DNA from: CAZKNF01 sp964554105
Lineage (GTDB): Bacteria; Bacteroidota; Rhodothermia; Rhodothermales; VXPQ01
NCBI GenBank assembly: GCA_964554105.1
Contig: CAZKNF010000017.1
Coordinates: forward strand, 1 to 56,248
Length of the DNA stretch: 56,248 bases
Direction of reading: 5' to 3'
In this document: positions 8,201 through 16,253 of the stretch, one piece after another
How the letters are laid out: each line of letters opens with the position of its first letter
Numbering within the stretch: the first letter of the stretch is position 1
Made by a program: the position numbers and the translations under genes
The notes under the pieces: model-generated
The model's input: the letters and a program-made list of their open reading frames with translations, nothing else
Databases searched by the model: none
What the model was told of the DNA's origin: nothing

Positions 8201-9784
8201 ATGACGTACACCGAAGAAGTCGTCGCGCAGCAGGATGACCTTGAAAACGGCGAGATGAAGCAGGTGGTAGTCGGCGAGTCCGACGTTCTGCTCGTCCGCC
8301 ACGACGATCACTTCTACGCTCTTCACGCTTACTGCAGTCATTACGGCGCGCCGCTGGTCGATGGCGCACTGAGCGACGGCCGCATTATCTGCCCCTGGCA
8401 TCACGCCTGTTTCGATGCCGCCTCGGGCGATCAGATCGAACCTCCAGGGCTCGATTCGCTCGAACGGTATCGCGTCATACTTGAAGGGGAGGACGTAGTC
8501 GTCCGCGTGCCCGATGATCCTGCCGGCCACCGAGTTGTGGAGATGGTGCGACGAAGCGATGCGGATCCCCGAATATTCGTCGTGCTGGGTGGCGGTGCTG
8601 CAGGAGCGTACGCCGTGGAATCGATCCGAAGACACGGCTTCGAGGGCCGCGTGTTGATGATCACGAAGGAGGTCGAGACACCGTATGATCGACCGAACTG
8701 CAGCAAGGAGTTTCTGATGGACGAAGCCCCGATGGAGTGGATGTTTCTACGCGATGAGGATTTTTACGACGACTACAATATCGAGAGACTGCACGAGACG
8801 ACGGTGTCGGGGGTAGATGCAGAATCGAGAACGCTTACGCTGGCGGACGGAAGCACGATTAGCTTCGACGGCATCATCCTTTGCACCGGCGGCGTCCCAA
8901 ATACGCTTGACGTGCCCGGGGCAGATCTCGACGGAGTGTATACCCTGCGCTCCTTGCGCGACAGCAGCAAAATCGTAGAGGCAGGGCGGAGCAGCATCAA
9001 TGCCGCGGTAGTGGGGGCAAGCTTCATCGGAATGGAAGCGGCCTACAGCCTGAAGGAACTCGGAGTCGAAGAGGTCACGGTGGTGGCGCCGGAGAAGGTA
9101 CCTTTTGTACGGCAGCTCGGAGAACGCATCGGCATGATGGTGAAAGACATCCACAAAGAAAACGGGATTCAATTTCGCCTCGGCCACACCGTGAAGGAAT
9201 TTGGCGGCGACGGCATGGTGGAACGCGTTGTCCTCGATGATGGATCGTCCGTCGACGCAGATCTCGTCGTCGTCGGAATCGGCGTGCGCCCGGCGACGGA
9301 TTTCATTAAGGGACTCAAGAAAGCCGAGGACGGGTCGATCATCGTAGATTCGTCCTTGTCGGCGGCTTCCGGCGTCTACGCCGCCGGCGACATCGCGGCA
9401 TTTCCCGACTGGCGAACCGGACGGCGAATCCGCATCGAGCACTGGCGCCTGGCCTGTCAGCATGGCCGATTGGCCGGCATGAATCTCGCAGGCGAGGCAT
9501 CAGAGTATCGAAGCATACCGTTCTTCTGGACGGTGCATTTCGGCACCAGTATTCGGTACGTCGGTTACGCCGATTCGTGGGACGAAATCATATATCACGG
9601 GAGCCCGGAGGAGCGGAAGTTCATCGCCTTTTATGTAAGAGACGACGAAGTGCTCGCAGCCGCTGGTGCCGATTTCGATACGGAAATGTCAGCCATTGAG
9701 GAATTGATGCGGCGCGAGCGAATGCCGAGCATAATCGACCTCAAGCGTGGCGATATGGACTACGTGGCTCGGTTGAAGGCATAA
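8201..9784 (+). CDS. Rieske-domain FAD-dependent NAD(P)H oxidoreductase (AIFM3-like)
   Basis: Single-chain reductase with an N-terminal [2Fe-2S] Rieske domain followed by a two-nucleotide-fold flavoprotein. Rieske ligands are Cys45-x-His47 and Cys64-x-x-His67 (CSH and CPWH). The FAD-binding glycine motif GGGAAG lies at 130-135, a second nucleotide fold (AAVVGASFIGMEAA) near 268-281, and the FAD signature YAAGDIA near 390. The C-terminal domain resembles ferredoxin/rubredoxin reductases of the apoptosis-inducing-factor family. Length is 527 residues. It probably moves electrons from NAD(P)H through FAD to the Rieske centre or an external partner; the partner is not indicated by neighbours. It is probably cytoplasmic, with no signal peptide. 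It stands as a single gene. Confidence 0.88.
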   Translation: MTYTEEVVAQQDDLENGEMKQVVVGESDVLLVRHDDHFYALHAYCSHYGAPLVDGALSDGRIICPWHHACFDAASGDQIEPPGLDSLERYRVILEGEDVVVRVPDDPAGHRVVEMVRRSDADPRIFVVLGGGAAGAYAVESIRRHGFEGRVLMITKEVETPYDRPNCSKEFLMDEAPMEWMFLRDEDFYDDYNIERLHETTVSGVDAESRTLTLADGSTISFDGIILCTGGVPNTLDVPGADLDGVYTLRSLRDSSKIVEAGRSSINAAVVGASFIGMEAAYSLKELGVEEVTVVAPEKVPFVRQLGERIGMMVKDIHKENGIQFRLGHTVKEFGGDGMVERVVLDDGSSVDADLVVVGIGVRPATDFIKGLKKAEDGSIIVDSSLSAASGVYAAGDIAAFPDWRTGRRIRIEHWRLACQHGRLAGMNLAGEASEYRSIPFFWTVHFGTSIRYVGYADSWDEIIYHGSPEERKFIAFYVRDDEVLAAAGADFDTEMSAIEELMRRERMPSIIDLKRGDMDYVARLKA

Positions 9785-9801
9785 GCTCTGCCGGTTCTTG
9801 C

Positions 9802-10398
9802 TCACACGGACGCCATTTCCTGCAGAATAGGCATCAGCATGCTCTTAGATACAAGCCCGGTAATCTTCCGCTTTACCATCCCTTCCCTGTCAACCAGAAT
9901 GGTCGTAGGAAGTGCATACACACCCCCATATGCATTGGCGATCTCGCCGTCCCCTAGTAGAATTGGATAGTTGAAACGAGCCTCCTTTGCATAAGCTCGG
10001 ACGGCCTCGATTCCGAGATCGTCGATCGAAATGCCGACGAACTGTACACCTTCATCCTCAAGCTCCGTCTGCATCTCGATGAGATCTGGGATTTCGACCC
10101 GACATGGAGCGCACCAGGTTGCCCAGAAATTGAGGACAATAACCTGCCCCTCGAGATCCGCCATTGTCAAGGTGTCACCATCGAGCGTCGGGAGAGTGAA
10201 ATATGGCGCAGGCTGACCGTCGATTTCCACATCCAGATCATTCGTAAAATCCTGCGTCGCCTGGGTATCGATCCGGCTCACGACGGGACCGTCCGTATCG
10301 GAGGACTGCTCGCAGCCCAGTACAACAAAACTTGCCGCTACCAGCAACCTAGCCGCCAGGTGCGTCGCTCGGCATTTCAATCTTCCGACTATACGCAT
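9802..10398 (-). CDS. TlpA/ResA-type thiol-disulfide reductase, lipoprotein
   Basis: Membrane-anchored thioredoxin-like protein working outside the inner membrane, of the AhpC/TSA-Redoxin class used in cytochrome c maturation or general thiol repair. A basic n-region, hydrophobic stretch and lipobox VVLGC (Cys29) show lipoprotein export. The active site is WCAPC (Cys96, Cys99) preceded by LNFWAT. A cis-proline stretch ALPTTILVD follows. I chose ATG at 10398, which places the signal peptide at the N-terminus; the frame is open to 10497 but that part is not signal-like. The mature length is normal. It is convergent with the Rieske reductase, with 17 bp between stops. Confidence 0.88.
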   Translation of the reverse strand: MRIVGRLKCRATHLAARLLVAASFVVLGCEQSSDTDGPVVSRIDTQATQDFTNDLDVEIDGQPAPYFTLPTLDGDTLTMADLEGQVIVLNFWATWCAPCRVEIPDLIEMQTELEDEGVQFVGISIDDLGIEAVRAYAKEARFNYPILLGDGEIANAYGGVYALPTTILVDREGMVKRKITGLVSKSMLMPILQEMASV

Positions 10399-10733
10399 TT
10401 TACGGCGTGGAATTCTCGTTTCGGCATGGACCACCTGTAGACCCGCGGCATTCCCGGTCGTTCCGGCGATGCGATGGATCGCCCCGCCCGCCGGCATTTC
10501 GTCGTCTCGGTTCCGAGGTTACGGCACTCGATGTAGCCGATCGGATCCTGAAGAGAGATGAACCAGGGAGGTTATATAACGTATGTCACAAGGTATGTGA
10601 CTCGAGCTGCAGCCATGCACCTGCTTCAGCCATGCACCTGACCTTCAGAAACGACCTACATCGGAGTATCTTAACCTGTGATCAGGTCACGTAAGTTCTA
10701 GCTGGCAACACGTTACGACAGGGTAGTTTGTTT
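10399..10733. promoter_or_regulatory. Divergent intergenic region with two dyads and a direct repeat
   Basis: A 335-bp gap between the thioredoxin-like gene (minus) and a secreted unknown (plus). It holds an inverted repeat GTCACA-N5-TGTGAC at 10585-10601, a 14-bp direct repeat CAGCCATGCACCTG at 10610-10623 and 10627-10640, and a palindrome ACCTGTGATCAGGT at 10674-10687, about 47 bp before the downstream ATG. The two dyads share TGTGA/TCAC half-sites and could be operator sites, possibly for a CRP/FNR-family regulator, though the spacing differs from the standard one. No promoter can be fixed. Confidence 0.4.
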
Positions 10734-11222
10734 ATGTTTTGTCGCGCGCTCTCACTCTTGATACTAGCCCTCTTTGTTGCGGGCAACGTCCGTGCACAGG
10801 GTGACCTGGTGGATGAACGGGAGTCACTTAAAGGAATCGAATCATTTAGCGTAGACGTAACCATTGAAGGTCCGGATCACCTGGTGAGCGCGGACGAGGT
10901 CCGTCGTGACGTGATCGCCCATCGAATTCTCCACCGGCTGCAGGAGGCCGGCCTTCGAGTGCAGCAAGCCGACGATGCGGTTCCAAATCTGCATGTTCAC
11001 TTGAACATGCTCGAACTCGATCGCGGTCTTATTCCGTTCGCGATATCCGCTGGTTTCTACCAACAGGTCCGTGTGCTTGACAACGGCAGTGAAATGGCGG
11101 CGGGAACGTGGAGAGAGAGCGTGCTCGGCCTTGTGTCGCTCGAGCTACTCTCGACGATACCGCAGTCCGTTGACAATCTCGTCGATCAATTCATAAAGGA
11201 CTACCGGCTCACAAACGAATAG
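10734..11222 (+). CDS. Secreted protein of unknown function
   Basis: I do not recognise the family. The N-terminus has a clear signal peptide (RALSLLILALFVAG, cleavage probably after VRA-Q), so the mature protein of about 140 residues is periplasmic or exported. The body alternates short beta-like segments (FSVDVTIEG, LHVHLNMLEL) with helices, and the C-terminus LVDQFIKDYRL is helical. The layout recalls small periplasmic proteins in which paralogous subunits combine variables such as DUF4136/DUF4410, but no motif proves it. ATG at 10734 is preferred over TTG at 10728. The upstream dyads at 10585-10687 may regulate it. It is convergent with the amidohydrolase gene. Confidence 0.62.
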   Translation: MFCRALSLLILALFVAGNVRAQGDLVDERESLKGIESFSVDVTIEGPDHLVSADEVRRDVIAHRILHRLQEAGLRVQQADDAVPNLHVHLNMLELDRGLIPFAISAGFYQQVRVLDNGSEMAAGTWRESVLGLVSLELLSTIPQSVDNLVDQFIKDYRLTNE

Positions 11223-11242
11223 CGCCGCCTACATCCCGATTT

Positions 11243-11256
11243 CGACCCGAAGGTCG
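11243..11256 (-). terminator. Possible terminator hairpin after the amidohydrolase gene
   Basis: On the minus strand the RNA would fold as CGACC-UUCG-GGUCG, a 5-bp stem with the very stable UUCG tetraloop, starting 3 bases after the amidohydrolase stop. The U tract is absent (AAAUC follows), so termination strength is uncertain. It lies between convergent genes. Confidence 0.35.
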
Positions 11257-11258
11257 CG

Positions 11259-12566
11259 TCATTCACTACGCTGCGCAATCTCCTCCAGCCGTGCATCGAT
11301 CTGTTCCGCATCCAGCCATTGCCCTTGCACCATCACTCCCGCGCGTTCGAATACATTCATCACGTCCGTCAGCGGGTTCTCCTGCAGGAGGATGAGGTCC
11401 GCGCGACTACCCGGCTCGATTGTACCGAACGTATCATGCTCCGCCAGATACTCACCTACGTTGCGTGTTCCGGTAGAGATAATTTCGTAGGGCGACATTC
11501 CGGCTTCGACCATGAGCGGCAATTCACGACGGAGCGAGAATCCCGGGACACTGAACTGCTGAGGTGCGTCGGTCCCCATTAGTATCCGCGCACCGCCTTC
11601 GTTCAGCGCACCCAGCAGGCGGATCCTGTTTTCAGCCTCCACATCTGCGCTCGCCTGATCAAAATCCCCGGACGACCGACGCTGAGTGTGCGAAGCCACC
11701 CAGTCCTCTCGCGTCTGGCTCGGCATATAGCGAAGTTCCGGATACGCACTCACCTCATCCACGCTCGGAACGCCCATGATCGTCTCCCAGAGCGCCATAG
11801 TCGGGATGAGCCAAACGCCGGATTCCACAGTCATCTCGACTGCCTCCTGAAGATCCGCCTCGTCGAGAGGGCGGTCGGCACCATCCAGGTAAGCAATATA
11901 TCCATCCAGATGATCTATCGTCTGCTGGCCCATTTCGAGGGCATGTTCAAGACCAACGTCCGACGGAACGTGGCCGATAAACGGGATGCCTTCCTCCCGG
12001 GCCTGAATGGCCATGGCATCGTACTCCTCCTGAGTGAGACCGCCCAGCACCTTCAGAAAATCCCACCCCTCAGAAACTTGTTGGGATACCCGCTCTGCGG
12101 CCTGTTCCGGCGACGATATCGATCCACCGCTGAATGCCGGACCGGCCAGGTAGAGCGAGGGCGAGACGATAGCGCCGCTGTTCGCTTCCTCCTTGAGATC
12201 GAGCTGCCCCGGCGCGCCCTGTAAACCCCGCACCGTCGTGATGCCGTTCGCCACGAAAAGGAAGAGCACGTCTTCTATGTACTGCCGCGATTCGTCCATC
12301 GATGGAATGTGGCCGTGCATCTCGGCAAGTCCAGGCATCAAATAGCGACCCGCAGCGTCAATCTCCTGCGCGCCGTCAGGTACCTGCACGTCTACCGACG
12401 GTCCGGCGTCGGATATGCGATTTCCCTCGACGACGACTGTCCAATTTTCGTGAATGGCATCATCTGCCATTGATATGACGTTCGCATTCACGAAGGCTGT
12501 CGGAGTATCCTGCGCGTACACAGCCGTCGACATCACCAGTGTAAATAGAATGAACAGGCGCCACAT
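11259..12566 (-). CDS. Secreted amidohydrolase-family protein
   Basis: Metal-dependent hydrolase of the amidohydrolase superfamily, similar in layout to imidazolonepropionase-like and Xaa-Pro/aryl-dipeptidase-type secreted enzymes; the substrate is unknown. A signal peptide (WRLFILFTLVMSTAVYA) precedes Gln19. Metal ligands expected for the family are visible: His84-x-His86 in AEMHGH, Lys172 (LKVLGG, possible carbamylated lysine), His199 (IGHVP), His219 (TIDHL) and Asp333 (MGTDAP). The C-terminal GSRADLILL and NPLTDV are typical of the closing beta-sandwich. ATG at 12566 is well supported by GAGGAG seven bases upstream; an earlier in-frame start at 12599 is less likely. The length is 435 residues. 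It stands alone and diverges from nadE. Confidence 0.85.
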   Translation of the reverse strand: MWRLFILFTLVMSTAVYAQDTPTAFVNANVISMADDAIHENWTVVVEGNRISDAGPSVDVQVPDGAQEIDAAGRYLMPGLAEMHGHIPSMDESRQYIEDVLFLFVANGITTVRGLQGAPGQLDLKEEANSGAIVSPSLYLAGPAFSGGSISSPEQAAERVSQQVSEGWDFLKVLGGLTQEEYDAMAIQAREEGIPFIGHVPSDVGLEHALEMGQQTIDHLDGYIAYLDGADRPLDEADLQEAVEMTVESGVWLIPTMALWETIMGVPSVDEVSAYPELRYMPSQTREDWVASHTQRRSSGDFDQASADVEAENRIRLLGALNEGGARILMGTDAPQQFSVPGFSLRRELPLMVEAGMSPYEIISTGTRNVGEYLAEHDTFGTIEPGSRADLILLQENPLTDVMNVFERAGVMVQGQWLDAEQIDARLEEIAQRSE

Positions 12567-12617
12567 AGCAATCTCCTCGGTTCTATTTGAATGCATCACT
12601 CATCTCCAGAATACGAG

Positions 12618-12637
12618 CTTTCCGCTGTAAGCGAAAG
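12618..12637. promoter_or_regulatory. Imperfect hairpin in the divergent amidohydrolase/nadE spacer
   Basis: CTTTCCGCT and AGCGAAAG form an 8-bp stem with one bulged C around a 3-base loop. It lies about 45 bp upstream of the nadE start, within a 116-bp divergent promoter region. It may be an operator or leader hairpin; nothing decides between these. Confidence 0.25.
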
Positions 12638-12682
12638 AGATCCTGGAACGGCAATCGCACTGCGAACGCGACCTGACTACTG

Positions 12683-14362
12683 ATGAAGATAGCGCTGTGC
12701 CAAATCAATCCGATCGTCGGAGACCTGCCAGGGAATAGCCGGATGATTGTCGAGGCGGCCCGCGAGGCGCGTCGAAAGGGAGCCGCCCTGGCGGTCTTCC
12801 CAGAGATGAGCGTTTCCGGCTATCCGCCGCTGGATTTACTCGAGCATCCGACGTTTCTCGCTGCCGTGGATCGGGCCATTTCTTGGATCGCCACCTCGGT
12901 CCCCGGTGATCTCGGCGTACTGGTCGGTGCGCCCATGTGTAATCCGGATCCGGTGGGAAAGCGGTTATTCAACGCCGCCATACTGCTCGACGGTGGCGGC
13001 ATTGCCGATCGAATCGACAAGTCGCTGCTTCCAACCTATGACGTGTACGACGAATACCGCTATTTCGAACCAGCCGCCGTACGTCGCTGTATGGAGTGGC
13101 GCGATCTGCGCCTGGGTGTTCACATCTGCGAGGATATGTGGAACAGTGATGAAATGGCGGAATTTCGGATGTACGGTGCCGATCCCCTCGACGACCTGGC
13201 TCGCGACGGCGCAGACCTCTTCATCAATTTAAGTGCGACGCCCTTCGCAGCCGGAAAGCACGCTCAGCGCAACAAACTTGTGGAAGACATCTGCGCGAAA
13301 TACGGGCGTCCTTTTGTGATCGTCAACCAGGTGGGCGCCAACACGGATCTCATCTTCGATGGCGACAGCCGCGTGCACCTGGCGGACGGTCGCCTCGCGC
13401 TATGTGCACCGTCGTTCGAGGAGTCAGTGCTCGTCTGGGATACCGACGAGGAGTCCGCCACCGATGTTGCACCACATGATGACACTGCGGACATCCACCG
13501 TGCACTCGTAGTTGGTGTGCGGGACTATTTCAGGAAGACGGATGCCTTCAGTAAGGCAGTCCTTGGCGTGTCCGGCGGTATCGATTCGGCGGTCGCGTGG
13601 GCCCTCGCCACCGATGCGCTCGGCCCTGAAAACGTGCTAGGAGTTACGATGCCGTCTCGGTATACGGCCGAGTCCTCGCTCGAAGATGCGCGACTCCTTG
13701 CAGCGAACCTCGGCGCCGAACTTCACGAGATCCCGATTGACCACCCGTTCACTGCGTTTCGTGATACGCTCGCCGTCGTCAATGACGGCTCCGCAGCAGG
13801 CATCGCTGAAGAGAATATTCAAGCGCGCACGCGCGGAGTGATCTTGATGGCCATCTCAAATACGTTGGATTATCTCGTCCTCTCCGCAGGCAATAAGAGC
13901 GAGACGGCCGTGGGCTACATGACCCTTTACGGTGATATGATTGGCGGCATCGGCGTTCTGTCGGATGTCTACAAAACGCAGGTTTACGCCCTGGCTCGCT
14001 TCATCAATGCCCGAGCAGGCCGGCCGATTATCCCTTCCAGTGTGCTCGACAAAGCACCCTCGGCAGAACTCCGTCCCGGACAGGTCGATCAGGACACGCT
14101 CCCGCCATACGAGGTGCTCGATGCCATTCTAAAAGCGTACATCGAAGACCGGTCCGACCTCGACGCGATCGTAGAGAAGACGGGATCCGACCGGGATCTC
14201 GTCGAAGATGTGCTTCGGCGCGTGGACCGGAACGAGTTCAAGCGTCGGCAGGCTCCGCCGGCCCTGCGCGTGAGCGACAAGTCCTTCGGAAGCGGCCGTC
14301 GAATGCCCCTCGCCATGAAGTGGGATCGCTCTTCAGTCACGTACGGTAATTCGGATACGTGA
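12683..14362 (+). CDS. nadE: Glutamine-dependent NAD+ synthase
   Basis: Last step of NAD biosynthesis: amidates deamido-NAD using ammonia from glutamine. The N-terminal nitrilase-type glutaminase domain shows the catalytic triad Glu41 (FPEMSVSGYP), Lys113 (DKSLLPTYDVYDE) and Cys149 (HICEDMW). The C-terminal synthetase domain has the ATP pyrophosphatase P-loop SGGIDS (297-302), and later LSAGNKSE and GDMIGGIGVLSDVYKT, which are conserved in NadE. At 559 residues it is of the two-domain bacterial type, so no separate amidotransferase is needed. ATG at 12683 gives the standard MKIALCQINP start; no Shine-Dalgarno is visible. It stands 70 bp before ruvA on the same strand. Confidence 0.95.
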   Translation: MKIALCQINPIVGDLPGNSRMIVEAAREARRKGAALAVFPEMSVSGYPPLDLLEHPTFLAAVDRAISWIATSVPGDLGVLVGAPMCNPDPVGKRLFNAAILLDGGGIADRIDKSLLPTYDVYDEYRYFEPAAVRRCMEWRDLRLGVHICEDMWNSDEMAEFRMYGADPLDDLARDGADLFINLSATPFAAGKHAQRNKLVEDICAKYGRPFVIVNQVGANTDLIFDGDSRVHLADGRLALCAPSFEESVLVWDTDEESATDVAPHDDTADIHRALVVGVRDYFRKTDAFSKAVLGVSGGIDSAVAWALATDALGPENVLGVTMPSRYTAESSLEDARLLAANLGAELHEIPIDHPFTAFRDTLAVVNDGSAAGIAEENIQARTRGVILMAISNTLDYLVLSAGNKSETAVGYMTLYGDMIGGIGVLSDVYKTQVYALARFINARAGRPIIPSSVLDKAPSAELRPGQVDQDTLPPYEVLDAILKAYIEDRSDLDAIVEKTGSDRDLVEDVLRRVDRNEFKRRQAPPALRVSDKSFGSGRRMPLAMKWDRSSVTYGNSDT

Positions 14363-14432
14363 CAACGCTCGCCCGCTCACGTATAATGGAGAAGTGACGC
14401 TGCCCGTCCCTACTTTTACAAAACGCTGCTAG

Positions 14433-15038
14433 ATGTACGCCTACATTTCCGGAATGCTGGCCGAGAAGCGCCCTACCGAGGCCGTGCTCGACGTAAATGG
14501 CATCGGCTATCGCCTCCATATCCCCACATCCACTTTCGAGACCCTACCGGCGATCGGAAAAAATGCGCGCCTCTTCACCTTCCATCATGTCCGAGAGGAT
14601 GCGGTGCAGCTGTTCGGGTTTAGCTCGAATTCCGAACGTACGGTGTTCCAGCTGATGCTGGCCGTATCCGGAATCGGACCGAAACTGGCGCTGGCTGCGC
14701 TTTCGTCGATGCGTCCGGCCGAACTGCGCGATCACGTCGTGCATGGTGAGACAGCCGTGTTGACGAACATACCCGGTGTTGGACGAAAGACTGCGGAACG
14801 CCTGATCGTAGAGCTGCGTGATCGATTCGCGGATCTCGAACCGCTGGAGGATGATGCGGCACCGTCCGCCCTCGATGCAGGGGATCGCCGTGCCGCGAGA
14901 TCGGACGCCATGGCTGCGCTAGAATCGCTTGGATTTAGCCGTGCGGCGGCAGAAAAGAGCATCCGAAAGATTCTCAAGGATCGCACCGAGCCGTTGGCCG
15001 CGGAAGAACTGATTCGACTGGTGCTTCGGGAGCAGTGA
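14433..15038 (+). CDS. ruvA: Holliday junction DNA helicase subunit RuvA
   Basis: Binds four-way DNA junctions as a tetramer and loads the RuvB motor during recombination repair. The N-terminal OB-fold starts MYAYISGMLAEK, as usual. Two helix-hairpin-helix motifs are visible: VSGIGPKLALAAL (about 77-89) and IPGVGRKTAERLIVEL (about 113-128). A linker rich in Asp and Ala leads to the C-terminal RuvB-binding domain (ARSDAMAALESLGFSRAAA). The length of 201 residues is typical. ruvB and ruvC are not in the window. The start has no Shine-Dalgarno; a TAG sits directly before the ATG. It may be co-transcribed with nadE. Confidence 0.95.
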   Translation: MYAYISGMLAEKRPTEAVLDVNGIGYRLHIPTSTFETLPAIGKNARLFTFHHVREDAVQLFGFSSNSERTVFQLMLAVSGIGPKLALAALSSMRPAELRDHVVHGETAVLTNIPGVGRKTAERLIVELRDRFADLEPLEDDAAPSALDAGDRRAARSDAMAALESLGFSRAAAEKSIRKILKDRTEPLAAEELIRLVLREQ

Positions 15039-15115
15039 CTTCGTAGGGCGGATGTCCACGTCTTCGGATAAGAAGCGATTTCAACCGTCCGAATCGTACC
15101 CGCTGCGAAGTGCTC

Positions 15116-16066
15116 TTACAGAAGTCCTGACTCTTCAGCTGCCGTGCGCAGCTTCTTGAACTGCTCAGAAGTCAGATTCTTCGGGATTTCCACATCGATT
15201 TCAACATACAGGTCGCCGCGCTCGGTTTCCGTCTCCACGCCCTGATCACGAAGTCTGAGCCGATCGCCCGGCTGCGAGCCGGCAGGAATGGTTATCTTGA
15301 TCTGCTTTCCATACGGCGTGCGAACGCTGCGCTTCGAACCGAACATGGCCTGAAATGCGTTCACCTTCGTCCTGGTGAACAGGTCATTGCCCTCCCGGCG
15401 ATATTTCGCGTGGGGCTGTACGCTGAATGTAACGTACAGATCACCGCGCTGACCGCCTGCACCCTCGGCGCCACGGTTCTTGAGGCGGATCTTGTAACCG
15501 CTCTCGACTCCTTTCGGAATATCGATCCGGACGCGCGTACCGTCGGGGATGGTCACTTCAGTTTTGCCTCCCCGCAGTGCGTCGTCGAAGGAAAGATTCA
15601 GCGTCGTCTCTATGTCACGGCCGCGTGTCCGGCGCTCACGTCCGCGTCCAAACGGATCATCCGGCGCCTCGCCGCTGAAGAAACGACTGAAAATGTCGCC
15701 GAAGCTTCCTCCGGTGTCCTCGAACGTCGAACCGCTCCCGAATGGAGAACCTCCGCCGCCGGTATCGAAGCGCACGTACGTCCCGTCCGGAGCACGATAC
15801 TCATTTCTCCCCGATGCGCTGAAGCCGTCACCATATGCGCCGAACGGATTTTTCCGGCGAGCGTCGTATTCCTTGCGCTTCTGCTCGTCGGAGAGTACCG
15901 AATAGGCCTCCTGAATTTCCTTGAATTTCGCCTCAGCCTCCGGCTTATCAGGATTTTTATCAGGATGATGTTCACGCGCCAGTTTGCGATACGCCTTCTT
16001 TATCTCGTCGGCGCTCGCCCCCTCGGCCACTCCTAATACTTCATAAAAGTCCTTCACCGCTGGCAT
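15116..16066 (-). CDS. CbpA-type DnaJ co-chaperone (no zinc finger)
   Basis: Hsp40 co-chaperone that stimulates DnaK ATPase and binds substrates. The J domain occupies residues 5-70 with the HPD motif at 34-36. A Gly/Phe-rich linker follows (about 75-145). Then come the two C-terminal beta-barrel substrate domains, beginning at RGRDIETTLNLSFDDALRGG. The CxxCxGxG zinc-finger repeats of classical DnaJ are missing, making it a type II (CbpA-like) protein. I chose ATG at 16066, which leads directly into the J domain and follows GGGGAAGAG; the frame is open to 16114. The length is 316 residues. It is convergent with ruvA and diverges from accC. Confidence 0.9.
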   Translation of the reverse strand: MPAVKDFYEVLGVAEGASADEIKKAYRKLAREHHPDKNPDKPEAEAKFKEIQEAYSVLSDEQKRKEYDARRKNPFGAYGDGFSASGRNEYRAPDGTYVRFDTGGGGSPFGSGSTFEDTGGSFGDIFSRFFSGEAPDDPFGRGRERRTRGRDIETTLNLSFDDALRGGKTEVTIPDGTRVRIDIPKGVESGYKIRLKNRGAEGAGGQRGDLYVTFSVQPHAKYRREGNDLFTRTKVNAFQAMFGSKRSVRTPYGKQIKITIPAGSQPGDRLRLRDQGVETETERGDLYVEIDVEIPKNLTSEQFKKLRTAAEESGLL

Positions 16067-16253
16067 CTCTTCCCCTGTTCCTATTCCTTCAGTCTCTTCG
16101 TCTGCCGGATTCAATAAACTTTAACATGCTCGCGCTATCCGGCCCGCGACACGACGTTTTTGCAGATTTCCCTACCTTACCCGCCGCGTCCGAGTCAGGA
16201 CTACGCGCCTAATATTAGAACATAGATCGTGCCATCGTTTGATTCCTGCTAAA

